NCBI GenBank assembly: GCA_030039825.1
Contig: JASHUV010000116.1
Coordinates: 1-6,650, forward strand
Origin: Thermoplasmata archaeon
GTDB lineage: Archaea; Thermoplasmatota; Thermoplasmata; Lutacidiplasmatales; UBA184
Direction of reading: 5' to 3'
Length of the DNA: 6,650 bases
The notes beneath the pieces are model-generated. The model saw only the letters and a list, made by a program, of their open reading frames with translations, was not told the DNA's origin and did no database searches. Both the position numbers and the translations under genes were made by a program. The first letter of the stretch is position 1. Every line of letters begins with the position of its first letter. Positions 1 to 5,532 of the stretch are shown here, piece after piece.

Positions 1-1
1 G

Positions 2-205
2 GCGAGCGCGACCGCGGAGAGCCAGTGCCTCGTGAGCGGCTGCGGCGGCGGAGCCTCGAGCGGGCCCGGCGCGGCGTCCCACCTCTTCGGCCTCCTCCTC
101 GTCGGGGGGGTCGTGGTGGTCGTCGTCGCGGCGGCCGCGCTCCTCCTGGCCCGTCGCCCCCGCCGCCCGACGACGTCGGCCGGAGGCCCGAGCTCCCCCG
201 CGTAG
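2..205 (+). CDS. C-terminal end of a membrane-anchored surface protein (5' partial)
   Basis: An open frame runs from the left edge to a TAG at 203-205 and gives the last 67 residues of a longer protein. The visible part starts with a short Ser/Gly/Ala-rich linker containing two cysteines (in the stretch SQCLVSGCGGG). A hydrophobic segment follows, about 23-25 residues rich in Leu, Val and Ala (window bases about 83-157). Right after it comes an Arg-rich stop-transfer cluster (ARRPRRP), then a short tail rich in Thr, Ser, Pro and Gly. A low-complexity stalk, one helix and a basic tail are typical of a C-terminal anchor holding an outward-facing domain on the archaeal membrane. The protein at 893-2353 ends the same way. 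The function of the missing ectodomain cannot be told. The frame choice is supported by the clean hydrophobic helix; the overlapping frames give only Arg/Pro-rich low-complexity translations. Confidence 0.7.
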   Translation, partial: ASATAESQCLVSGCGGGASSGPGAASHLFGLLLVGGVVVVVVAAAALLLARRPRRPTTSAGGPSSPA

Positions 206-223
206 GCGAGCGGTGCGAACCGA

Positions 224-251
224 CCCCCGGGGGCCCTCGGGTCCCCGGGGG
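224..251. terminator. Strong GC hairpin between convergent genes, possible bidirectional terminator
   Basis: Bases 224-236 pair with 239-251 over 13 positions, with one G-T mismatch (G-U in RNA) and a nominal 2-nt loop, so about 12 bp in practice. It lies between the stop of the rightward surface-protein gene (205) and the stop of the leftward Nudix gene (267), where a shared terminator would be expected. The rightward flank is C-rich with isolated Ts (cgaaccccttcccgtctaa) and has no clean U-tract. Hairpin and position are seen directly; termination activity is inferred. Confidence 0.5.
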
Positions 252-266
252 CGAACCCCTTCCCGT

Positions 267-731
267 CTAAGCGGACCGGATCCTCGGGGGCGACCCGAGC
301 AGCGCCCGGAGGACCTCCCGATCGGTCTCGTACTTCAGTCGAGGCGCGAGCTCCTCCGGACGCGACCAGAGCGAGCGATCGAAGATCGGCTCGAGCCGGA
401 CGTCCCGCTCCCCGGTCTCGACGAGCCAGTAGACGACCGTCTTGTAGACGTTGACCCGGCGGCCGAGGGCGAAGAACCGGTAGGCGACGACGGCGAGCTC
501 CCGCTCGAACGTCAGGTCCGAGAGGCCGCTCTCCTCGGTGATCTCCCGCCGGGCCGCGTCGAGCACGGACTCGCCGGGCTCGACGTGCCCCTTCGGGAAG
601 CCCCAGCGGTCCTCCTCCCTCTCGTGGAGCGCGAGGACCTCCCCGGTCCGTCGCGAGCGGACGACCCCTCCGGCCGCGAGCTCCGCGACGGACGCGGCGT
701 CGGCACGGGGCGGTTCCGAGCGCGGGGTCAT
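267..731 (-). CDS. Nudix (MutT-type) hydrolase
   Basis: This 154-aa protein has a complete Nudix box at residues 48-70, fitting G-x5-E-x7-REU-x-EE-x-G-U: G48, E54, R62-E63, E66-E67, G69 and L70. The Glu residues of this box bind the divalent metal used to cleave a nucleoside diphosphate linked to another moiety. A basic/Pro-rich N-terminus precedes a first strand with AAGGVV (19-24), and WGFPKGH (43-49) leads into the box; this WGxPKGH form is common in Ap4A-hydrolase-like and MutT-like members. Length fits a single-domain cytoplasmic Nudix enzyme. The substrate is not determinable; dinucleoside polyphosphates or damaged nucleotides are the usual options. The ATG at 729-731 has no Shine-Dalgarno before it, so a leaderless mRNA is plausible, although the only box at the right distance (CCTGATAGCC on the minus strand, about 755-764) is weak. 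The gene stands alone, divergent from the surface protein to its right. Confidence 0.93.
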   Translation of the reverse strand: MTPRSEPPRADAASVAELAAGGVVRSRRTGEVLALHEREEDRWGFPKGHVEPGESVLDAARREITEESGLSDLTFERELAVVAYRFFALGRRVNVYKTVVYWLVETGERDVRLEPIFDRSLWSRPEELAPRLKYETDREVLRALLGSPPRIRSA

Positions 732-856
732 CGCGGCGCGACCGAGCCGTCCGGGGCTATCAGGCCTCCTCCATGGGGGTCGACGGCTCCGGCGAGCGTC
801 CCCCCACCAGTATGCGCATCCGTGCGGGCCCGTGCGAGGAATACCCGGAACGTGGG

Positions 857-865
857 ATTAAATAA
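857..865 (+). promoter_or_regulatory. TATA-box promoter of the surface-protein gene
   Basis: The sequence attaaataa stands out in GC-rich surroundings. Its centre is about 31 nt before the ATG at 893. With the archaeal spacing of about 26 nt to the start of transcription, RNA would begin near 887-889 and leave only a few untranslated bases. A weak AGGT (881-884) lies 8 nt before the ATG, but by this estimate it would not be transcribed. Confidence 0.65.
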
Positions 866-892
866 GGCGAGTCAGTCCCAAGGTCGATTTCC

Positions 893-2353
893 ATGAGCCG
901 GCCCAGAGTTTCCGGAACGGTGCGCCGCCTGACCGCCTTGGGATCCGCCGCGACCCTCGGCACGCTCGTCCTGCTCATCGTCTCGAGCTTCGCCGTGAGC
1001 GCGACCCCGGTCGCCGCCTCGAGCGGCGCCCCCCAGGTCTGGACGAGCTCGGCCCAGTGGTGGTACAACAACACCACGACCGTCAACAGCTCGCGCGGGT
1101 GGGCGTCGGGCATCTCCGGGTCCTACGCGATCGCCCTCCACTACAGCGTTCAGGACGTCGTCACCGCCACGAACACCTCCTCGAACACGACGGAACTCCA
1201 GGGACAGCTCTGGGTGAACGAGAGCCTGACGGTCTCGGCCTGCCGGCCGAACTGCACGTCCCCCTCCTACGAGCAGAACTACAGCTACGTCGGCGCGGAG
1301 TACCAGGTCCAGTACCTCAACCTGACCGACGCGGCGTCCGTCGACCTGAACGGCAGCGCCGTCGCTGCCCTCGGCGTCACGAACGCGAGCGCCTGGAGCC
1401 AGTCCACCCTCGCGGCGTCCTCGAGCTACGGTCTCAACGCGCGCGTCTACAACTGGACGACGCACAACGCGACGACCAAGTGGATCTCCTTCAGCTCGAG
1501 CTACACCGAGAGCCAGCTCGCGTACTACGGGGTCAGCTTCGCGACGCCGCTCGGCCTCCTTCCGTGGAATGCCTCGGCGGGGGAGCACTGGAACTCGACC
1601 TCGGCGTTCACCGCGGCCGGCGGCTGGAACGACTCGGTCACCGCGAACTACTCCTCGGCCGGCGGGCTGTGGAGCGGCAGCGGCGGATGGAACTGGGGCA
1701 GCTCGGGGACGGTCAACGGCACGGGCCGCGAGTCCGTCCGCGGGGCCGATCTCGGCAACGTCACGGGCGCCAACAACACGACCCTGACGGGCTTCTCGCT
1801 CCGCTTCCGCGGGCCGTTCAACTTCGACAACAACCTGTTCATGACGGCGATCGGATCGGACCTCTTCTCGGGGGCCACCTCGGGCTGGACGGTCCAGTCC
1901 CGACCGGGCTACGGCTCGGCCGGCACGCCGGTGAGCTCGGTCTACAAGGACCACCTGGAGCCGCGCCCGGCGGGCTCGGACTCGGGCTCCTCGACCGTCT
2001 CCGGCGGAACGTCGACGTCCGCCGGCACGGGCCCGAGCGGCGGGACCATCTCGACGAACCCGGGCACGACCTCGAACGGCATGAGCAACGTGGGCGGATC
2101 GAGCGCGGGCACGACGTCGTCGAGCGGCTCGACCTCCCCGGCGCCGTCCTCGGGAACGACCACGCCGGCCCCGACGACGACGACCCCGGTGGGTGGCTCG
2201 TCGGTCTCCTCGGGCCTGCCGACGTCCCGCTCGCCGAACGAGCCGATGTCCGTCATCGCGCCCCTCGCGGCGCTCCTGGTCGCCTTCGGGGCCGCGGGCA
2301 CCCTCGGGTACGCCGCCTTCCGCCGGCCGCCGGCGAAGGGCCGATCGAACTGA
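893..2353 (+). CDS. Secreted, Asn-glycosylation-rich surface protein with C-terminal membrane anchor
   Basis: This 486-aa protein begins with a basic n-region (R3, R5, R11, R12) and a hydrophobic core (about 13-35). A signal-peptidase-like site follows after A37 (AVSA) or A42. The ectodomain (about 43-355) is rich in Ser, Thr, Asn, Trp and Tyr, looks beta-rich, and holds about 20 N-x-S/T sequons, as expected for N-glycosylated archaeal envelope proteins. The only two cysteines form CRPNC (117-121) and could make a small disulfide loop. Residues about 360-450 are a Ser/Thr/Gly/Pro stalk with runs such as TTTTP, a likely wall-spanning or O-glycosylated spacer. A helix (about 454-476) and the basic tail FRRPPAKGR complete a stalk-anchor-tail architecture. 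No enzymatic motif was recognised; an S-layer-associated, adhesive or binding role is inference. The ATG at 893 is supported by the TATA box and by the signal peptide starting right there. A hairpin terminator follows the stop, so the gene looks monocistronic. Confidence 0.88.
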   Translation: MSRPRVSGTVRRLTALGSAATLGTLVLLIVSSFAVSATPVAASSGAPQVWTSSAQWWYNNTTTVNSSRGWASGISGSYAIALHYSVQDVVTATNTSSNTTELQGQLWVNESLTVSACRPNCTSPSYEQNYSYVGAEYQVQYLNLTDAASVDLNGSAVAALGVTNASAWSQSTLAASSSYGLNARVYNWTTHNATTKWISFSSSYTESQLAYYGVSFATPLGLLPWNASAGEHWNSTSAFTAAGGWNDSVTANYSSAGGLWSGSGGWNWGSSGTVNGTGRESVRGADLGNVTGANNTTLTGFSLRFRGPFNFDNNLFMTAIGSDLFSGATSGWTVQSRPGYGSAGTPVSSVYKDHLEPRPAGSDSGSSTVSGGTSTSAGTGPSGGTISTNPGTTSNGMSNVGGSSAGTTSSSGSTSPAPSSGTTTPAPTTTTPVGGSSVSSGLPTSRSPNEPMSVIAPLAALLVAFGAAGTLGYAAFRRPPAKGRSN

Positions 2354-2381
2354 GCCCGCTCCAACCTCTTTCCCCCCCCAT

Positions 2382-2417
2382 CGCCCCGGGCGCCGCTTCG
2401 GCGCCCGGGGCGGTTTT
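2382..2417 (+). terminator. Perfect 14-bp hairpin followed by TTTT
   Basis: Bases 2382-2395 are perfectly complementary to 2399-2412, with a CTT loop. GG TTTT (2413-2417) then CCC follows. It lies 28 nt after the surface-protein stop and upstream of the acyl-CoA synthetase promoter. Structure and T-run are seen directly. Archaeal termination depends mainly on the T-run, which is short here, so function is probable but not certain. Confidence 0.65.
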
Positions 2418-2480
2418 CCCGCCCGAGGGACCGGGGTGCCGCGCTCCCTCACCTGAGCCGCGACGACGCGGCCACGAACC

Positions 2481-2487
2481 GTAAAGA
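2481..2487 (+). promoter_or_regulatory. TATA-like box of the acyl-CoA synthetase gene (leaderless)
   Basis: The sequence gtaaaga is the only AT-rich stretch in the 60 nt before the ATG at 2510. It is centred 26 nt upstream of the A of the start codon, which would place the start of transcription on the ATG itself. No Shine-Dalgarno motif is present before this ATG, which agrees with a leaderless transcript. Confidence 0.55.
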
Positions 2488-2509
2488 GAGGGGCGGTCTC
2501 GAACCGACG

Positions 2510-4093
2510 ATGCTCGAGACGGGCGAGGAGTACCACGACCTCGTCTCGTTGGTCCGCGGGAAGGCTGAGAAGAACGGCGAGCGGCCGGCCTTCCGGTTCA
2601 CCGACGCCACGATCTCCTACCGCGGCCTCGACGAGCTCTCCGATCGCGTGGCCGTGGCGCTGAGGCGCGCCGGCCTCGGCCCGGGCGACCGCCTCGCGGC
2701 CCTCCTGTGGAACGGGGCCCCGTTCATGGGCCTCTGGTTCGGCGCCGCGAAGGCCGGGGTCGTCCTCGTCCCGCTCAATACCGCGCTCAAGGGCGACATC
2801 CTGCGCTACGAGCTCTCGGACGCCGAGCCGAAGGGCGTGGTGATCGACCGGCGGCTGTGGGAGACGTTCGAGCCGGTCCGTGCTGCGGCGGGGGAGGGCC
2901 CGCTCTGGGTCGTCGGCCCCGAGGGGGATCTTCCAGCGGGGGCGGGGGCGTTCGCCGAGCTGACCGAGGCGGTGGGCGCGCCCCCGACGGAGATCCCCGC
3001 CCCGCAGGCCCCCTGCGAGATCCTCTACACGAGCGGGACGACCGGCCCCCCGAAGGGGGCGATCATCCCGCACGAGAAGGTCCTCACGACCTCGCGGGAG
3101 ATCGCCCGGCGGAGCCGTCTCGCGCCGGACTCCGTCCTCTTCACCGGCCTTCCGCTCTTCCACTGCAACGCCCAGGAGATGACGACGATCGTCGCCCTGC
3201 TCCACGACCTCACCGCGGCCTACGACGAGCGCTTCCGGGCGTCGACGTACTGGGAGAGCGCGCGCGCCTTCGGCGCGACGCACGTCTCGCTCCTGATCGC
3301 GATGATCAACATCCTCTACAAGCAGCCCGAGCGGCCCTCCGACCGCGAGCACTCGGTCCGCACGGCGCTCACCGCCGGCACCTCGCGGGCGATCTGGCGG
3401 CCGTTCGAGCGGCGCTTCGACCTCACGATCGTCGAGCTCTACGGGATGACGGAATGCGGCTGCACGACGCTCATGAACCCGCCCGACGCGATCCGGGTCG
3501 GGTCGATCGGCACGCCGCTCGGGTTCGTGGAGGCCGATGTCGTCGACGACCTCGATCGTCCGGTCCCCCCGGGCGAGCGGGGCGAGCTCGTCGTGCGGCC
3601 CCGGGCGCCGTTCACGATGTTCCTCGGCTATCATCGTAAGGACGGAGAGACCGTCCGGGCCTGGCGGAACCTGTGGTTCCACACGGGGGACTACGTGACC
3701 CGTGACGTGGAGGGGTACTACTACTTCGTCGACCGGAAGAAGGACGTCATCCGACGCCGGGGCGAGAACCTCGCGCCGTACGACGTCGAGAGCGTCCTCA
3801 ACAAGCATCCGGCGGTCCTCGAGTCGGTGGTCGTGGGCGTCCCCTCGCCCCTCGGGGAGGAGGACGTCAAGGCGTTCATCCAGCGGCGGCCGGGGGCGGA
3901 GATCGGCGCGCGCGAGCTGTTCGAGTTCGCCGCCCGGGAGCTACCGTTCTTCATGGTCCCGAGGTACATCGAGTTCGTCGAGGAGATCCCGAAGACCGCG
4001 AACCAGAAGGCCCAGCGCTACGTCCTGAGGCAGCGGACGGGGGGGGAGGTCCACGACCGCGAGGCGCTCGGCATCGTCCTCGCCCGACCGTAG
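2510..4093 (+). CDS. Acyl-CoA synthetase (AMP-forming ligase, CaiC/FadD-like)
   Basis: This 527-aa enzyme of the ANL adenylate-forming superfamily activates a carboxylic acid with ATP to an acyl-AMP, then transfers it to CoA. Core motifs are in order: P-loop YTSGTTGPPKG (173-183), the LPLFHCNAQ segment after it, YGMTE (311-315), HTGD (391-394, with the ribose-binding Asp394), and hinge plus C-terminal motif VDRKKDVIRRRGENL (407-421). PKTANQK (494-500) keeps the catalytic Lys500, although the Gly usual before that Lys is Gln here. Length is normal for the family and both domains are complete. Overall texture, especially LPLFHCNAQ and the C-terminal QKAQRYVLR, resembles carnitine/crotonobetaine-CoA ligases and related medium/long-chain synthetases; the actual acid is unknown. 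The ATG at 2510 is favoured by the TATA box 26 nt upstream. The PIN gene begins about 14 nt after the stop, suggesting a shared transcript. An 8-G run (4039-4046) lies near the 3' end, but the frame after it still gives a family-like ending (VHDREALGI). Confidence 0.95.
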   Translation: MLETGEEYHDLVSLVRGKAEKNGERPAFRFTDATISYRGLDELSDRVAVALRRAGLGPGDRLAALLWNGAPFMGLWFGAAKAGVVLVPLNTALKGDILRYELSDAEPKGVVIDRRLWETFEPVRAAAGEGPLWVVGPEGDLPAGAGAFAELTEAVGAPPTEIPAPQAPCEILYTSGTTGPPKGAIIPHEKVLTTSREIARRSRLAPDSVLFTGLPLFHCNAQEMTTIVALLHDLTAAYDERFRASTYWESARAFGATHVSLLIAMINILYKQPERPSDREHSVRTALTAGTSRAIWRPFERRFDLTIVELYGMTECGCTTLMNPPDAIRVGSIGTPLGFVEADVVDDLDRPVPPGERGELVVRPRAPFTMFLGYHRKDGETVRAWRNLWFHTGDYVTRDVEGYYYFVDRKKDVIRRRGENLAPYDVESVLNKHPAVLESVVVGVPSPLGEEDVKAFIQRRPGAEIGARELFEFAARELPFFMVPRYIEFVEEIPKTANQKAQRYVLRQRTGGEVHDREALGIVLARP

Positions 4094-4096
4094 CGC

Positions 4097-4101
4097 GGAG
4101 G
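4097..4101 (+). promoter_or_regulatory. Shine-Dalgarno for the PIN gene, pointing to GTG 4108
   Basis: GGAGG (continuing as GGAGGG) lies 6 nt before a GTG at 4108-4110, which is ideal spacing. It begins 4 nt after the acyl-CoA synthetase stop. It marks the PIN start even though that GTG is out of frame with the PIN domain. A 7-bp hairpin (4099-4105 with 4112-4118, one G-U pair) encloses the GTG in its loop. Confidence 0.55.
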
Positions 4102-4107
4102 GACCGG

Positions 4108-4514
4108 GTGCGGTCCTTGTCGACGCCAACGTCTGGTTCCTGCCGTTCACCTCCTCGCTCCCGCTCGAGGCGGCCCTCGAGCGGACCGTCGGCCCCGTCG
4201 AGCTCCTCGTGCCGTCGAGCGTGATCGGCGAGCTCGAGCGTCTCGACGCCCGGGGCGTCCCGTTCGCCGGCGCGGCCGCGAAGCTCGCCCGCCGGGCCCG
4301 GACGGTCCCCACGCGGTCGCTCGGGGACGCGGCCCTGCTCGAGGCCGCGGCGAGGCAGCCGTGCTGGGTCGCCACCGGAGACCGGGCGCTCGCCGAACGC
4401 CTGTCGGCCGGTGGCGTGGGCGTCCTGCGCCCCCGGGGACGCTCGGGGTTCACCGTCGTCCGGGCGGGTCCGAAAACGGTTAAGCGCCCGGCGAAGGTCC
4501 GACGGGCGAGGTGA
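4108..4514 (+). CDS. PIN-domain nuclease of Fcf1/VapC9 type, start disrupted by an apparent one-base frameshift
   Basis: The reading frame that includes 4119-4514 encodes a PIN domain of about 131 residues. It opens with VLVDANVWFLPF (strand 1, acidic residue at bases 4122-4124), then LLVPSSVIGELERL (second acidic residue, Glu), LGDAALLEAAA and VATGDRALAERL (further metal-binding Asp residues), and ends in a basic tail. This order and wording match archaeal single-domain PIN proteins related to the rRNA-processing nuclease Fcf1 and VapC9. Metal-dependent RNA cleavage is the family activity; the target is unknown. The frame is open from 4029 but has no ATG, GTG or TTG before GTG 4209, and starting there would remove the first catalytic strand. 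The well-placed GTG at 4108 (after GGAGG) is one base out of register; one extra base around 4113 would read V-R-V-L-V-D-A-N. The gene lies 14 nt after the acyl-CoA synthetase. No antitoxin-like partner is seen. Confidence 0.75.
4478..4485 (+). promoter_or_regulatory. Possible TATA-like promoter inside the end of the PIN gene
   Basis: The stretch aaaacggttaag (4473-4484) is AT-rich against its surroundings. A box centred near 4482 would start RNA near 4508, just at the Shine-Dalgarno of the hydrolase gene. It also encodes part of the basic PIN tail (KTVK), so the base composition may simply reflect coding. The hydrolase could have its own promoter or be read through from upstream. Confidence 0.4.
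4508..4514 (+). promoter_or_regulatory. Shine-Dalgarno GAGGTGA overlapping the PIN stop codon
   Basis: GAGGTGA is a 7-base match to the GGAGGTGATC-type site. Its last three bases are the TGA stop of the PIN gene, a layout typical of translational coupling. The spacing to the hydrolase ATG at 4531 is 16 nt, longer than usual. No alternative ATG, GTG or TTG lies in frame between them, so 4531 stays the best start. Confidence 0.5.
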
Positions 4515-4530
4515 ACGAGCCCGCTCCCGC

Positions 4531-5532
4531 ATGACGGACGCCGACCTCCTGCTCGACCGCCCCTCGCCGGAGTACGGGAGCGGGGTCATCGGCGTCTGCG
4601 ACGTTTGCGGGAAGCGCCAGGCCGTCATCGTCCTCTCGCGGGAGCGCTTCAAGCTCTGCGTCATCGACTTCCTCAACAAGTCCTGGGTCGGGAGCTCGGC
4701 CGCCCCCGGTGCGCCGCTCCCGCCCTACCGCAGCGAGCGGGTCGTCTTCCCGACGAGCGCGCTCCCGTCGGGGAAGGCGCCCGCCGTCCTCCTTTCCCCC
4801 ACGAAGATCGTCCGCCATCCCTCGGTCCTCGTCACGCCGGAGGTCCACGGGCTCACGACCTCCGTCCTCGAGCTCGGGATCCGATGCGCCCGCGAGGGCT
4901 TCGAGGTCCTCCTGCCGGACCTGGACCGGGCCTCGGCCGTCGGCCCGCGGGACCACTTGAGCATGCGGTGGGGGACGCGGACCCGCGGCGGCGTGCCCTC
5001 GGGGGCCCCGGGGGTCGAGCGCCTGGTCCGGCTCTACGCCGACGCCCTCGCCTACCTCAGGTCGGCCGAGATGGTCGATCCGGCGAAGACCGCCGTCGCC
5101 GGCCTCTCCTACGGCGGCTCGCTCGCGTTCCTCCTCGCCGCTCGGGAGATCGGCCTCTCCGCGGTCGTGCTCGCCTATCCCGCGCCGGTCGCGCCACCGG
5201 AGATCGCGCGGCTCCTGAGCGCCCCCACGCTCCTCCTCTCCGGTCGACGCGACCGCCTCGCCGGCCGGGCGCGCGAGCAGCTCGCGGCGGCGATGCCTCC
5301 CGGCCTCCTCAGCGCGTACGACGCCGGGGACGTCGACCACAACTTCCTCGGCCGGGACCTCGCGACGTATCGCCTGGGGCCGGCGGAAGCGTCGTGGCGG
5401 GAGATCGTCGGCTTCCTCAAGGGCCGCATGATGCCGCCGCCTCCGAAGCCGCCGGCCCCGCCGACCCGCGCCCCGAAGGCCGAGGCGTCGCCGACCCCCG
5501 CGGCCGCCCCGGGGGTCCCCGCTCAGGCGTAG
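4531..5532 (+). CDS. Dienelactone-hydrolase-like alpha/beta hydrolase with N-terminal Cys motif
   Basis: This 333-aa protein has two parts. Residues 18-52 hold C23-x2-C26-x16-C43-x2-D46, resembling a small treble-clef or zinc-ribbon in which the fourth ligand is Asp instead of Cys. Residues about 83-300 form an alpha/beta hydrolase. VLVTPEVHGL (99-108) resembles the strand carrying the conserved Glu of dienelactone hydrolases (E104 here). GLSYGG (191-196) is the nucleophile elbow with Ser193, D241 (SGRRD) fits the acid and H270 (DVDHNF) the base. Classical dienelactone hydrolase uses Cys; Ser suggests a wider ester, lactone or thioester hydrolase. The last 30 or so residues (from about 302) are a Pro/Ala-rich, probably disordered tail. 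Neighbours (acyl-CoA synthetase, hydroxyacyl-CoA dehydrogenase) point to acid catabolism, but the substrate is unknown. The ATG at 4531 lies just before the Cys motif and is preceded by GAGGTGA. The 3' end overlaps the convergent dehydrogenase gene by 10 bp. No signal peptide is seen, so it is likely cytoplasmic. Confidence 0.88.
   Translation: MTDADLLLDRPSPEYGSGVIGVCDVCGKRQAVIVLSRERFKLCVIDFLNKSWVGSSAAPGAPLPPYRSERVVFPTSALPSGKAPAVLLSPTKIVRHPSVLVTPEVHGLTTSVLELGIRCAREGFEVLLPDLDRASAVGPRDHLSMRWGTRTRGGVPSGAPGVERLVRLYADALAYLRSAEMVDPAKTAVAGLSYGGSLAFLLAAREIGLSAVVLAYPAPVAPPEIARLLSAPTLLLSGRRDRLAGRAREQLAAAMPPGLLSAYDAGDVDHNFLGRDLATYRLGPAEASWREIVGFLKGRMMPPPPKPPAPPTRAPKAEASPTPAAAPGVPAQA

Noticed and set aside
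213..896. A 227-residue plus-strand frame opposite the Nudix gene
   Set aside because: The minus strand carries an intact Nudix box; this frame has no motif and crosses the hairpin and the divergent promoter region.
2041..2210. A tandem DNA repeat in the stalk region of the surface protein
   Set aside because: The stretch is repetitive in amino-acid composition (Ser, Thr, Gly, Pro), but I see no regular repeat unit at the DNA level.
1057..2484. A 475-residue plus-strand frame over the surface-protein gene
   Set aside because: It lies in a shifted frame of a gene that has a signal peptide, sequons and an anchor; the shifted product is Arg/Leu/Pro-rich noise that also runs through the terminator hairpin.
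872..3808. A 978-residue open frame on the minus strand
   Set aside because: It runs antisense across the surface protein and most of the acyl-CoA synthetase. Its translation is Arg/Glu/Gly/Ala low-complexity without any family motif, as expected from antisense reading of GC-rich codons.
4029..4118. A fusion of the acyl-CoA synthetase and PIN domain by frameshift
   Set aside because: The PIN frame is open back to 4029, so a fusion is formally possible, but the synthetase frame gives a family-like ending and a proper stop, and a Shine-Dalgarno follows that stop.
4108..4514. A toxin-antitoxin pair
   Set aside because: The PIN domain is present, but no small antitoxin gene lies next to it and the sequence resembles the solitary Fcf1/VapC9 type.
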